Positions 39,884 to 47,172 of a stretch of DNA of 47,172 bases are shown piece by piece. Every line of letters begins with the position of its first letter. The stretch's first letter is position 1. The position numbers were made by a program, and so were the translations under genes. This stretch comes from Actinomycetales bacterium (GTDB taxonomy: Bacteria > Actinomycetota > Actinomycetes > Nanopelagicales > Nanopelagicaceae): assembly GCA_018970885.1 (NCBI GenBank), contig JAGWVL010000005.1, forward strand, positions 1 through 47,172, given 5' to 3'. A model generated the notes under the pieces. The model was not told the origin of the DNA. It saw only the letters and a list, made by a program, of their open reading frames with translations, and made no database searches.

Positions 39884-41302
39884 AAGATTAGTCATCACAT
39901 GCTTGATTCGCGTGTAATCTTCGAAGCCATACCCTGAGAGATCTTTGCCATAGCCAGAGCGCTTGAATCCACCATGTGGCATCTCAGCAACGAGTGGAAT
40001 GTGGGTATTGATCCAGACGCAGCCGAAATCAAAGGCCTTTGCCATTCGCATCGCAGTTCCATGGTTGGCGGTCCAGACACTCGATGCCAATCCGTACTCC
40101 ACTCCATTGGCCATAGAAACCGCTTGGGCCTCATCGCTGAATTTCTGAACGGTGATGACAGGCCCGAAGATCTCCTTCTGGATCAGCTCATCATCCTGGC
40201 GAAGCCCTGCAACAACTGTGGCTGGGAAGAAGAATCCTGGGCGATCAAGGGCAGATCCGCCGGTCATGACCGAGGCGTGAGCTGGAACTCGTGAAAGCAG
40301 ATCGCTCACCCGTGCCAATTGATTGCTGTTATTGACCGGTCCCAAGAACACATCATCATCATGAGGTGCGCCAAGTGCGATGCCCTTGGCCTGCTCAGTT
40401 AATAGCGCAACAAAATCATCATAAACAGAGTCTTGAACAATGACGCGAGTTGCTGCGGTGCAATCTTGGCCCGCATTGAAATAGCCAGCGATCGCGATCG
40501 CTTCTGCAGCTGCTGCCAAATCTGCATCTGCAAAAACAACAACCGGTGCCTTTCCACCAAGTTCAAGATGTACCCGCTTAACCTGTTTAGCGGCAGACTC
40601 TGCAACTTGAATTCCGGCGCCCACTGAACCAGTAATTGACACCATGTCAGGACGTTTGTGATTGACGAGCAATGCACCAGTTTCGCGCTCGCCACACACA
40701 ACATTAAACACACCTGCAGGTAAGAACTCCGCCATTAAATTTGCCATCCACACAGTAGATGCTGGAGTTGTATCACTTGGCTTGAGAACAACGGTATTAC
40801 CGGCGGCAATTGCTGGTGCCCACTTCCAGACCGCCATCATCATTGGGTAGTTCCAAGGAGTTACCTGGCCGATCACACCAACTGGTTCGCGACGAATCAT
40901 CGATGTCATGCCTGGCATGTACTCACCAGCAGACTTTCCTTCTAGATTGCGAGCAGCACCAGCAAAGAAACGAATTTGATCAACCATCGGTGGAACCTCT
41001 TCCGATGTTGTTAGTGAGACTGGCTTACCCGTATTTTCAACTTCAATGGCAATCACTTCGTCAGCACGTTCTTCAATGGCATCAGCTATTTTCAAGAGTG
41101 CACGTTGGCGTTGCGACGGAGTTGAATCGCGCCACTCGACAAATGCATCACTTGCTGCCTTGAAGGCCGCATCTATATCTGCAGCGTTTGATTGAGGGGC
41201 GGTTGCAAAGGGTTGTCCAGTTGCTGGATTGATTAAAGTTGTTGCCTCACCTGAAGTTGAATCAACTGATTTGCCATTGATGAAGTTACTGAGCTTTTTC
41301 AT
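39875..41302 (-). CDS. Aldehyde dehydrogenase, likely 4-aminobutyraldehyde or 4-guanidinobutyraldehyde type
   Basis: NAD(P)-dependent aldehyde dehydrogenase of 475 aa. The catalytic features are complete: ELGGK with the general-base Glu, GQDCTAATR with the nucleophilic Cys, PWNYPMMMAVWKWAPA and the NAD-binding GSVGAG segment. It resembles gamma-aminobutyraldehyde dehydrogenases (PatD type), used in putrescine degradation, but the exact aldehyde is inferred from the pot/ureohydrolase neighbours. The ATG at 41300-41302 is chosen over the one at 41329: TAGGCT (41310-41315) lies 7 nt upstream. It has its own terminator and runs in the same direction as the pot operon. Confidence 0.88.
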   Translation of the reverse strand: MKKLSNFINGKSVDSTSGEATTLINPATGQPFATAPQSNAADIDAAFKAASDAFVEWRDSTPSQRQRALLKIADAIEERADEVIAIEVENTGKPVSLTTSEEVPPMVDQIRFFAGAARNLEGKSAGEYMPGMTSMIRREPVGVIGQVTPWNYPMMMAVWKWAPAIAAGNTVVLKPSDTTPASTVWMANLMAEFLPAGVFNVVCGERETGALLVNHKRPDMVSITGSVGAGIQVAESAAKQVKRVHLELGGKAPVVVFADADLAAAAEAIAIAGYFNAGQDCTAATRVIVQDSVYDDFVALLTEQAKGIALGAPHDDDVFLGPVNNSNQLARVSDLLSRVPAHASVMTGGSALDRPGFFFPATVVAGLRQDDELIQKEIFGPVITVQKFSDEAQAVSMANGVEYGLASSVWTANHGTAMRMAKAFDFGCVWINTHIPLVAEMPHGGFKRSGYGKDLSGYGFEDYTRIKHVMTNLGA

Positions 41303-41346
41303 GTTCCAGAGCCTAGCAATTAGCCCCATATCTAACTAGTCACAAT

Positions 41347-42477
41347 TTAAGCGACCGGCTTGCCTTTTTCCGCGGCCGCTAACTGGCCACATGCCCCATC
41401 GATTTCGCGACCACGAGTATCACGAACAGTTACAGGGACTCCGTAGCTTTCAAGAATGCGAACAAACTCAGCCTCATCTTCGCGACGAGATGCGGTCCAC
41501 TTTGAACCTGGGGTTGGGTTGAGTGGAATCAAATTCACATGCGCATTGCGGTTTTTCAGTAAACGGCCCAGTAAATCTGAGCGCCAGGACTGATCATTAA
41601 TGTCGCGGATTAATGCATACTCGATTGAGTATCGCCGCCCTGTCTTTTTCTCATAGGCATCTGCGGCGGTAAGGACTTCTCGGATGTTAAAGCGATTGTT
41701 AATTGGAACCAAGGAGTCTCGCAGCTCATCATCTGGAGTGTGCAGCGAAACCGCCAAAGTGCAGTTGATCCCTTCATCCATTAACTTTTCAATTCCATTG
41801 ACTAAACCAACGGTTGAAACTGTGACAGAGCGTGCGCTAATTCCTAAGCCATCGGGGTTGGGATCAGTAATGTTGCGAAGGGTACGAACGACTGCGTTGT
41901 AATTTGCGAGCGGTTCACCCATACCCATAAAGACAATATTTGAAAGTCGAACAGGACCTCCAGGCAGTTCACCATTGGCACAAGCTCGCGCTGCAGCAAC
42001 AATTTGATCTGTAATTTCAGCAGCTGACAAGTTACGAGTTAGGCCGGCTTGTCCCGTTGCACAAAATGGGCAGTTCATTCCACATCCTGCTTGCGATGAA
42101 ATACAAACAGTTACACGGTCGGTATAACGCATCAAGACACTCTCAACTAGTACACCATCATGCAACTTCCACAAATCTTTACGAGTCATACCGTTATCTG
42201 TTGTGCGGGTCGTAACAAGTTCAATCATCTTTGGGGTTAATGCATCGGCAATCCCTTGACGCTCAGCCACCGGAATGTCGGTCCACTCTTCAGAGTTGTT
42301 TGAAAGGTGTGAGAAGTAATGGTTAGCAACCTGACTTGCACGGAAAGGTTGGAAGCCAAGCTCCTTTGCGAAAGCCTTTCGATCGGCGGGTGAGAAATCA
42401 GCTAGATGCCTGGGGGCTTTTTTTCGCTGAATCGGCTCATCAAAAACAAGGTTGATCTCAGGCACTTTGCCGCTCAT
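41347..42477 (-). CDS. rlmN: 23S rRNA (adenine2503-C2)/tRNA methyltransferase RlmN
   Basis: Radical-SAM methyltransferase that methylates A2503 of 23S rRNA and A37 of some tRNAs. The 376-aa product has the CxxxCxxC cluster motif in [16 protein letters not shown], then [12 protein letters not shown]. The C-terminal [13 protein letters not shown] is usual, as is the methyl-carrying Cys near [12 protein letters not shown]. The ATG overlaps the cdsA stop by 4 nt (ATGA). Confidence 0.95.
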   Translation of the reverse strand: MSGKVPEINLVFDEPIQRKKAPRHLADFSPADRKAFAKELGFQPFRASQVANHYFSHLSNNSEEWTDIPVAERQGIADALTPKMIELVTTRTTDNGMTRKDLWKLHDGVLVESVLMRYTDRVTVCISSQAGCGMNCPFCATGQAGLTRNLSAAEITDQIVAAARACANGELPGGPVRLSNIVFMGMGEPLANYNAVVRTLRNITDPNPDGLGISARSVTVSTVGLVNGIEKLMDEGINCTLAVSLHTPDDELRDSLVPINNRFNIREVLTAADAYEKKTGRRYSIEYALIRDINDQSWRSDLLGRLLKNRNAHVNLIPLNPTPGSKWTASRREDEAEFVRILESYGVPVTVRDTRGREIDGACGQLAAAEKGKPVA

Positions 42478-43319
42478 AAAAAGTGCTTCACAATTTCAAG
42501 GGCTAGCCACATGGCAGGCGATGACAAGACTACTGAATCCAATCGATCCAACATTCCGCCATGTCCAGGCAACAGGGTACCCATGTCCTTCAAACTTAAA
42601 TCGCGCTTCATGGCGCTTTCAATCAAATCTCCACAAGTAGCGGTGAAAACAATCATTAACCCAACAATGATGCCGATCCACCAGTGCATATCCATGATGT
42701 ATTCAAATGCTATTGCGCCACCGATCATGGTGAATATCATTGAACCAGCTAGGCCCTCCCAAGTTTTCTTGGGAGAAATCTTTGGAACAAGTGGATGTTT
42801 TCCCAGTAGAACACCAACGATGTAACCAAAGGTGTCATTGCATCCAACCAAAACCACAAAGGTCATAACACGTTGAAAACCTGTACTTGGTCGAGCCAGC
42901 AAAATTAAAAAGCCAGCTAAGAAGGGTAAATAGAGCAATCCAAAGGTTGTGGCGGTTGCTTTTGCTACAAAACCCTCTGGACCTTGCAACAGTGCGCGAA
43001 TAAGCAATAGTGGAAATGCGATCGCAGTAGCTACAGCAAGACCGGCAACTCCCCCAACCCATGCTGCGTATGACAGTCCAATGGCTGCCAAAGTTAGTCC
43101 GTTAAATGAAATTACTATTCCACGCGCAGAAAATGCCCGCACTAACTCACGCACACCTAGGATAACTGCCACGGCTACAACAACTGCGAAAATTTCACGC
43201 TGATAAGACAGGGTGAACCACACTAAAGCGATCAATGACAAGCCCACAACAATAGAAGGAAGTAGTTTTCGCCCAGCCTTTTTATTGATCGCTTCGTTAA
43301 TCGAGTGCAGATCTGACAT
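42474..43319 (-). CDS. cdsA: Phosphatidate cytidylyltransferase
   Basis: Makes CDP-diacylglycerol from phosphatidate and CTP; this feeds PgsA, encoded elsewhere in the window. The 281-aa membrane protein has about eight helices and the CdsA signature: SPKKTWEG and, C-terminally, [36 protein letters not shown] 43317-43319 has AGGGG upstream. It overlaps rlmN and follows frr by 10 bp. Confidence 0.93.
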   Translation of the reverse strand: MSDLHSINEAINKKAGRKLLPSIVVGLSLIALVWFTLSYQREIFAVVVAVAVILGVRELVRAFSARGIVISFNGLTLAAIGLSYAAWVGGVAGLAVATAIAFPLLLIRALLQGPEGFVAKATATTFGLLYLPFLAGFLILLARPSTGFQRVMTFVVLVGCNDTFGYIVGVLLGKHPLVPKISPKKTWEGLAGSMIFTMIGGAIAFEYIMDMHWWIGIIVGLMIVFTATCGDLIESAMKRDLSLKDMGTLLPGHGGMLDRLDSVVLSSPAMWLALEIVKHFL

Positions 43320-43329
43320 GAGAGTGCCC

Positions 43330-43893
43330 CTAGACCTCTAGGAGTTCAACCTCTTTGTGCTTGAGCAGCTCATCAATCTTTGCAACATGATCAGCTGTGA
43401 TTTTTTCAAGCTCTTTTTCAGCACGGGCTAGATCATCTTTCCCAATATCGCCATCTTTTTCTAACTTCTCCATCGCCTCTTTGGCAGCTCGGCGGATATT
43501 GCGAATTGAAATCTTTGAATCTTCAGCCTTGGTCTTCACAACTTTGATGTACTCCTTGCGGCGCTCTTCAGTCAGCTGTGGGAAGTTAACGCGGATAACA
43601 GATCCATCATTACCCGGATTCACACCTAGATCTGATTCCCGAATTGCTTTTTCAATAGCAGCCATGGCGCCCTTATCAAAGGGAGAAATCAGTGCCATAC
43701 GTGCTTCAGGTACTTGAATCGTTGCCAACTGTGAAAGTGCTGTATAGGTACCGTAGTAATCGACCATGACCTTGTTAAATAGAGAAGGATGAGCACGACC
43801 TGTGCGGATCGTTGCAAAATCATCCTTTGCAACCTCAACCGCTTTGTTCATCTTAGTTTCAGCGTCCTTTAGGGCGCTTGCTACATCTGCCAT
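43330..43893 (-). CDS. frr: Ribosome recycling factor
   Basis: 187-aa RRF that, with EF-G, splits post-termination ribosomes. The family patterns are intact: IRTGRAHPSLFNKVMVDYYG and, C-terminally, the conserved RRAAKEAMEKLEKDGDIGKDDLARAEKELEKITADHVAKIDELLKHKE helix. It lies between pyrH and cdsA in the standard rpsB-tsf-pyrH-frr-cdsA order. Confidence 0.96.
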   Translation of the reverse strand: MADVASALKDAETKMNKAVEVAKDDFATIRTGRAHPSLFNKVMVDYYGTYTALSQLATIQVPEARMALISPFDKGAMAAIEKAIRESDLGVNPGNDGSVIRVNFPQLTEERRKEYIKVVKTKAEDSKISIRNIRRAAKEAMEKLEKDGDIGKDDLARAEKELEKITADHVAKIDELLKHKEVELLEV

Positions 43894-43934
43894 GGTTGTG
43901 CTCCTCTTACCGCTACTTACATCTGACTCATCGC

Positions 43935-44657
43935 TTATGCGACGAGAGTTCCAATAACTTCGCCACGAACGGCGCGACCGATATTTCCATTTTTCATCAA
44001 ATCAAAGACAACGATTGGCAACTTGTTTTCTCGGCACAGGGCAAAGGCAGCTGCATCTGCAACGGCTAGGGATTTAGACAAAACCTCGTCATAGGAGATG
44101 GTGTCGTACTTTCTTGCAGTTGAATCCTTATTTGGATCTGCACTGTACACACCATCGACGCCGCTCTTGGCGAGCAGCAAAGCTTCTGCGCCAATTTCAA
44201 GTGCGCGTTGGGCCGAGACCGTATCTGTTGTGAAGAAAGGCATTCCGGCACCTGCGCCGAAAATTACAACGCGACCTTTTTCAAGGTGGCGAATTGCGCG
44301 AAGTGGAATGTATGGCTCTGCAACCTGACCCATAGTGATGGCGGTTTGCACACGGGTTGCAACACCCTCTTTTTCTAAAAAGTCTTGAAGCGCCAAACAG
44401 TTCATAACTGTTCCAAGCATGCCCATGTAATCGGCACGGGAGCGATCCATACCACGCTGTGAGAGCTCTGCTCCGCGGAAGTAATTACCTCCACCTACAA
44501 CGATCGCCACCTGAACCCCAGTGCGAGCTACATCGGCGATTTGTTTTGCAATATCTTGAACAACATCGGGATCAACACCGATGCCTTTTTCTCCACCAAA
44601 AACTTCTCCAGAAAGTTTAAGGAGCACTCTGCGATACGTTCCTCTTGTACCGGGCAT
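43935..44657 (-). CDS. pyrH: Uridylate kinase
   Basis: UMP kinase (amino-acid-kinase fold), 240 aa. [24 protein letters not shown] at the N-terminus and [33 protein letters not shown] follow the family. The C-terminal [16 protein letters not shown] is typical. ATG 44655-44657 has GGAGG 7 nt upstream. It is separated from tsf by 78 bp that hold no gene, only a repeated AATAGCC, and from frr by 41 bp. Confidence 0.96.
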   Translation of the reverse strand: MPGTRGTYRRVLLKLSGEVFGGEKGIGVDPDVVQDIAKQIADVARTGVQVAIVVGGGNYFRGAELSQRGMDRSRADYMGMLGTVMNCLALQDFLEKEGVATRVQTAITMGQVAEPYIPLRAIRHLEKGRVVIFGAGAGMPFFTTDTVSAQRALEIGAEALLLAKSGVDGVYSADPNKDSTARKYDTISYDEVLSKSLAVADAAAFALCRENKLPIVVFDLMKNGNIGRAVRGEVIGTLVA

Positions 44658-44735
44658 GAGTGCTCCTCCAACTTTTAATTATTCGGCTATTAACCGCTGG
44701 CTATTGAACTAAGTCTAAGCGATCAAACCTTGACC

Positions 44736-45566
44736 CTATTGACCCACGCGGAAGCGATGGAAGGCCTTAACAGCCGTTCCTGCCTCATCGAGGATCTGCT
44801 TTACAGTCTTCTTTGCATCCTTAGCAAATGACTGCTCGATCAAGGAAACTTCCTTAACAAAACCTGTCACCCGGCCTTCGATGATCTTTGATAGTGATGC
44901 CTCAGGCTTACCCTCTTCGCGCGCTGTCTCCTCCGCAATACGGCGTTCGTTCTCGATCAATTCAGCTGGAACTTCTTCGCGAGTAACAAACTGCGGAGCA
45001 AATGCTGCAATGTGCTGTGCGATCTCCTTACCAACTTCAGCTGCATCCTTAACAAGTTCAACCAATACACCAACCTGTGGTGGTAGATCTGGGCTCGTGC
45101 GGTGTAGGTAAATTCCAACTGGTGAATCTTTGATTACTGCAATGCGACGAACTTCAATCTTCTCGCCCATAGTTGCATTTGCCTCATCAACAGTTGCCTG
45201 GACAGTGTTGCCGTTAGCCATTGTTGATGTCAAAAATGCTTCTAGCGAAGCAGACTGTGCATTTTGTAGGTGAGCAAGTAACTCTTCTGCAAGTCCAACA
45301 AAGCGCTCACCCTTTGCAACGAAATCTGTTTCGCAGTTCAGTTCAAGCATTACGCCAAGGTTGCCCTCGACCTTTGCAACAACTGCACCATTTGAAGTCA
45401 GACGACCTTCGCGCTTTGTAATGCCCTTAAGGCCCTTTACGCGAATGATATCTAGCGCCTTGTTGTAGTCGCCATCTGCCTCATCTAGCGCCTTCTTGCA
45501 ATCGAGCATTCCTGCTGCAGTTGCTTCGCGAAGTTTCTTTACATCTTCAGCTGTGTAGTTAGCCAA
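44736..45566 (-). CDS. tsf: Elongation factor Ts
   Basis: Guanine-nucleotide exchange factor for EF-Tu, 276 aa. The N-terminal UBA-like domain and signature VKKLREATAAGMLDCKKAL, then NCETDFVAK and a C-terminal VGKEIAQHIAAFAPQFVTREEVP, are complete. The ATG follows rpsB by 1 bp, so both are one transcript. Confidence 0.97.
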   Translation of the reverse strand: MANYTAEDVKKLREATAAGMLDCKKALDEADGDYNKALDIIRVKGLKGITKREGRLTSNGAVVAKVEGNLGVMLELNCETDFVAKGERFVGLAEELLAHLQNAQSASLEAFLTSTMANGNTVQATVDEANATMGEKIEVRRIAVIKDSPVGIYLHRTSPDLPPQVGVLVELVKDAAEVGKEIAQHIAAFAPQFVTREEVPAELIENERRIAEETAREEGKPEASLSKIIEGRVTGFVKEVSLIEQSFAKDAKKTVKQILDEAGTAVKAFHRFRVGQ

Positions 45567-45567
45567 T

Positions 45568-46392
45568 TTATGCCTCCGGTGTTGATGGTGCGTCGGTTAC
45601 GGCAGGCGCAACTGGTGCATCGAGAATTTCCTTCTCCCAGTCAGCCAATGGCTCTCCTTCAGCAACAGCTGCTGGTGCATCCGACTGTGCTTCTTCCTTT
45701 ACATGTGCAGAACGTGCCTTGAGGCCAGCTGCAATTGCATCGGTGATAACGCGTGTGAGCAAGTCGATTGAACGGATTGCATCATCATTACCTGGAATCT
45801 TGTAATCAACCTCATCTGGATCGCAGTTTGTATCCAAGATTGCGATAACTGGAATACCAAGTTTTTTAGCCTCTTGCACCGCTAGGTGCTCCTTCTTTGT
45901 ATCTACAACCCAAATCGCTGAAGGCAACTTAGTCATGTTGCGGATACCGTCAAGGTTCTTAAATAGTTTTTCGCGCTCGCGACGTAGAACAAGAAGCTCC
46001 TTCTTTGTTAGAAGCAGATCGTTCTTCTCTTCAAGAGCTTCTAGCTCCTTCAAGCGCTGAATACGCTTGTACACAGTTGGGAAGTTGGTAAGCATTCCGC
46101 CCAACCAACGCTCAGTCACAGTTGGCATTCCAACGCGTGCTGCGTGATTGATGATCGGCTCATGTGCTTGCTTCTTGGTTCCAACGAACAAAACATGGCC
46201 ACCCTTAGCAACAGTGTCTTTAACAAACTCATATGCTGAATCGATAAGTGCAAGTGATTGCTGGATGTCGATGATGTAGATGCCATTGCGCTCTGTGAAA
46301 ATAAAGCGCTTCATCTTTGGGTTCCATCGACGAGTCTGGTGTCCGAAGTGGACTCCGCTGTCGAGGAGCTCTCGCATTGTTACAACTGCCAT
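45568..46392 (-). CDS. rpsB: 30S ribosomal protein S2
   Basis: 274-aa S2. The family features [29 protein letters not shown] and [34 protein letters not shown] are complete. The C-terminal about 40 residues are an Ala/Pro/Glu-rich extension common in Actinobacteria. ATG 46390-46392 has AAGGAG 9 nt upstream. The 236-bp region upstream of it contains tandem stable hairpins (46456-46541) that may regulate rpsB-tsf. Confidence 0.97.
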   Translation of the reverse strand: MAVVTMRELLDSGVHFGHQTRRWNPKMKRFIFTERNGIYIIDIQQSLALIDSAYEFVKDTVAKGGHVLFVGTKKQAHEPIINHAARVGMPTVTERWLGGMLTNFPTVYKRIQRLKELEALEEKNDLLLTKKELLVLRREREKLFKNLDGIRNMTKLPSAIWVVDTKKEHLAVQEAKKLGIPVIAILDTNCDPDEVDYKIPGNDDAIRSIDLLTRVITDAIAAGLKARSAHVKEEAQSDAPAAVAEGEPLADWEKEILDAPVAPAVTDAPSTPEA

Positions 46393-46455
46393 GACGGCAT
46401 ACTCCTTCTTAGGTTTTCATCACGCGCATGCAGAAGAAAACCCGCTCGGTTTATG

Positions 46456-46541
46456 GCCAAACAATTTGTTTAGCCCGTCGCACTCGAAATCACCGACCAC
46501 AATTTCTTGTGGACCGAGGTGGTTATGCCAACCGAAGTTGG
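46456..46541 (-). promoter_or_regulatory. Structured rpsB leader with three hairpins
   Basis: Read on the minus strand, three hairpins follow each other: CCAAC-TTCG-GTTGG (46528-46541, UUCG tetraloop), CCACAA-GAAA-TTGTGG (46497-46512, GNRA-type loop) and GGC-AAACA-AAT-TGTTT-GCC (46456-46475). They lie 60-150 nt before rpsB. A candidate -10 TAGGAT (46603-46608) would give a leader of about 200 nt. Ribosomal-protein leaders often bind their own product; S2 is the obvious candidate, but this is inference. Confidence 0.5.
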
Positions 46542-46628
46542 TGAGTGCTGAGATGTCATACCGATTTTTCAGAACTCCCGAAAAGATCAATATGCAGGGC
46601 AAATCCTACCTGAGCGTGAGTGTGGAAA

Positions 46629-47172
46629 TTACCGCCCGATCAGGCGTAAAGCTCCCCAAGCGGTGATGCGAAGGACCGCTTCTAAGGCGATCGAAAAGGA
46701 CATTTTGCTTACCCCTTGGGTTCTTTCGATAAAGGTAATCGGAATTTCAGCGACCGATCCCCCACGAGATAATGCCCTACGGGTCATCTCTATCTGGAAG
46801 CAGTACCCCTCACTTCGAATAGTTGAGATCTCCATCTTCTTTACAAGCGCTGATGTGTAGATGCGAAACCCTGATGTTGTGTCTTTAATTCCAAGGGATA
46901 GCAAAAGGTTGGCATAAGTATTTGCACTCTGTGAAAGAAGTTTGCGAAATTTGCTCCAGTTGGCTACGCCACCATCCTTTACATATCTGGAACCAACTAA
47001 TAAATCGGCGCTTCCAATCCACTCCATCATCTTTTCAAGATCACTTACCTGATGTGAGCCATCTGCATCCATTTGAATGATATAGGTATATCCACGATCC
47101 ATTGCTAGTGAAAAACCTGCACGATATGCGCTGCCCAAACCTTGCTTTCCTGCTCTTTGCATAACTTCGAAA
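46629..47172 (-). CDS. Polyprenol-phosphate mannosyltransferase (Ppm1-like GT2), 5' end outside window
   Basis: A family-2 glycosyltransferase similar to the dolichol/polyprenol-phosphate mannose synthase domain of actinobacterial Ppm1, which supplies polyprenol-phosphate-mannose for glycolipids and protein mannosylation. Visible are the DxD-like MDADGSHQ, DLLVGSRYVKDGGV and SGFRIYTSAL; a C-terminal FIERTQGVSKMS follows. The reading stays open to 47172, so the true start is outside; the first internal ATG (47160-47162) is not the start. A Lnt-like N-terminal domain, as in M. tuberculosis Ppm1, cannot be checked here. It ends 236 bp before rpsB. Confidence 0.85.
   Translation of the reverse strand, partial: FEVMQRAGKQGLGSAYRAGFSLAMDRGYTYIIQMDADGSHQVSDLEKMMEWIGSADLLVGSRYVKDGGVANWSKFRKLLSQSANTYANLLLSLGIKDTTSGFRIYTSALVKKMEISTIRSEGYCFQIEMTRRALSRGGSVAEIPITFIERTQGVSKMSFSIALEAVLRITAWGALRLIGR

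Noticed and set aside
44658-44735. Hairpin or terminator between tsf and pyrH
   Set aside because: Only a direct repeat (AATAGCC twice) is present; it does not form a stem.

Overview
The window is a dense stretch of bacterial chromosome with 48 protein genes, 45 of them on the minus strand. I see no rRNA, tRNA, CRISPR array, insertion sequence or prophage. It looks like a streamlined actinobacterium. The gene order follows the actinobacterial order known from Mycobacterium tuberculosis and Streptomyces: hup, leuDC/iclR, recX-recA-DUF3046, clgR-cinA-pgsA, ftsK, RNase J, dapA, thyX, dapB-M16 peptidase-pnp-rpsO-ribF-truB, rbfA-infB-ylxR-nusA-rimP, proS-ispG-rip1, rlmN-cdsA-frr-pyrH-tsf-rpsB, ppm. 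Blocks that are tens of genes apart in M. tuberculosis are fused here with gaps of 0-60 bp. Modest GC, small spacers, an HU protein with a Lys/Ala tail and a polyamine-uptake operon would fit the freshwater acI group (Nanopelagicales). That placement is inference.

Layout. 1-1130: phospholipid acyltransferase (cut by the window edge) and nucleoid protein HU. 1368-4153: leucine genes leuD/leuC and a divergent IclR-type regulator. 4113-10236: DNA repair (recX, recA), a small alpha/beta hydrolase, DUF3046, a TetR regulator, ClgR, a CinA C-domain amidase, PgsA and RimO. 10265-16841: a RodZ-like protein, FtsK, RNase J, DapA and ThyX. 16901-17883: a plus-strand AzlCD branched-chain amino acid exporter. 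17880-24697: a mycoredoxin-like protein, DapB, an M16 peptidase, PNPase, S15, RibF and TruB. 24700-29737: the rbfA-infB-ylxR-nusA-rimP translation/transcription block. 29785-34649: a TauE/SafE permease, ProS, IspG and the site-2 protease Rip1. 34717-41302: an aldehyde dehydrogenase and a potDABC-ureohydrolase operon for polyamine or guanidino-compound use. 41347-46392: rlmN-cdsA-frr-pyrH-tsf-rpsB. 46629-end: a polyprenol-phosphate mannosyltransferase, cut by the window edge.

Most of this is housekeeping, and I do not see a new defence or mobile system. The best leads are regulatory: a recA promoter that combines a LexA (SOS) box with a PafBC-type RecA-NDp promoter; a recurring -10-like hexamer 6-7 nt before start codons that lack a Shine-Dalgarno sequence (leaderless mRNAs); a structured rpsB leader with UUCG and GAAA hairpins; and paired palindromes in the hup leader. 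The main gene-content lead is the polyamine cluster at the place where dxr normally lies between rlmN and rip1.
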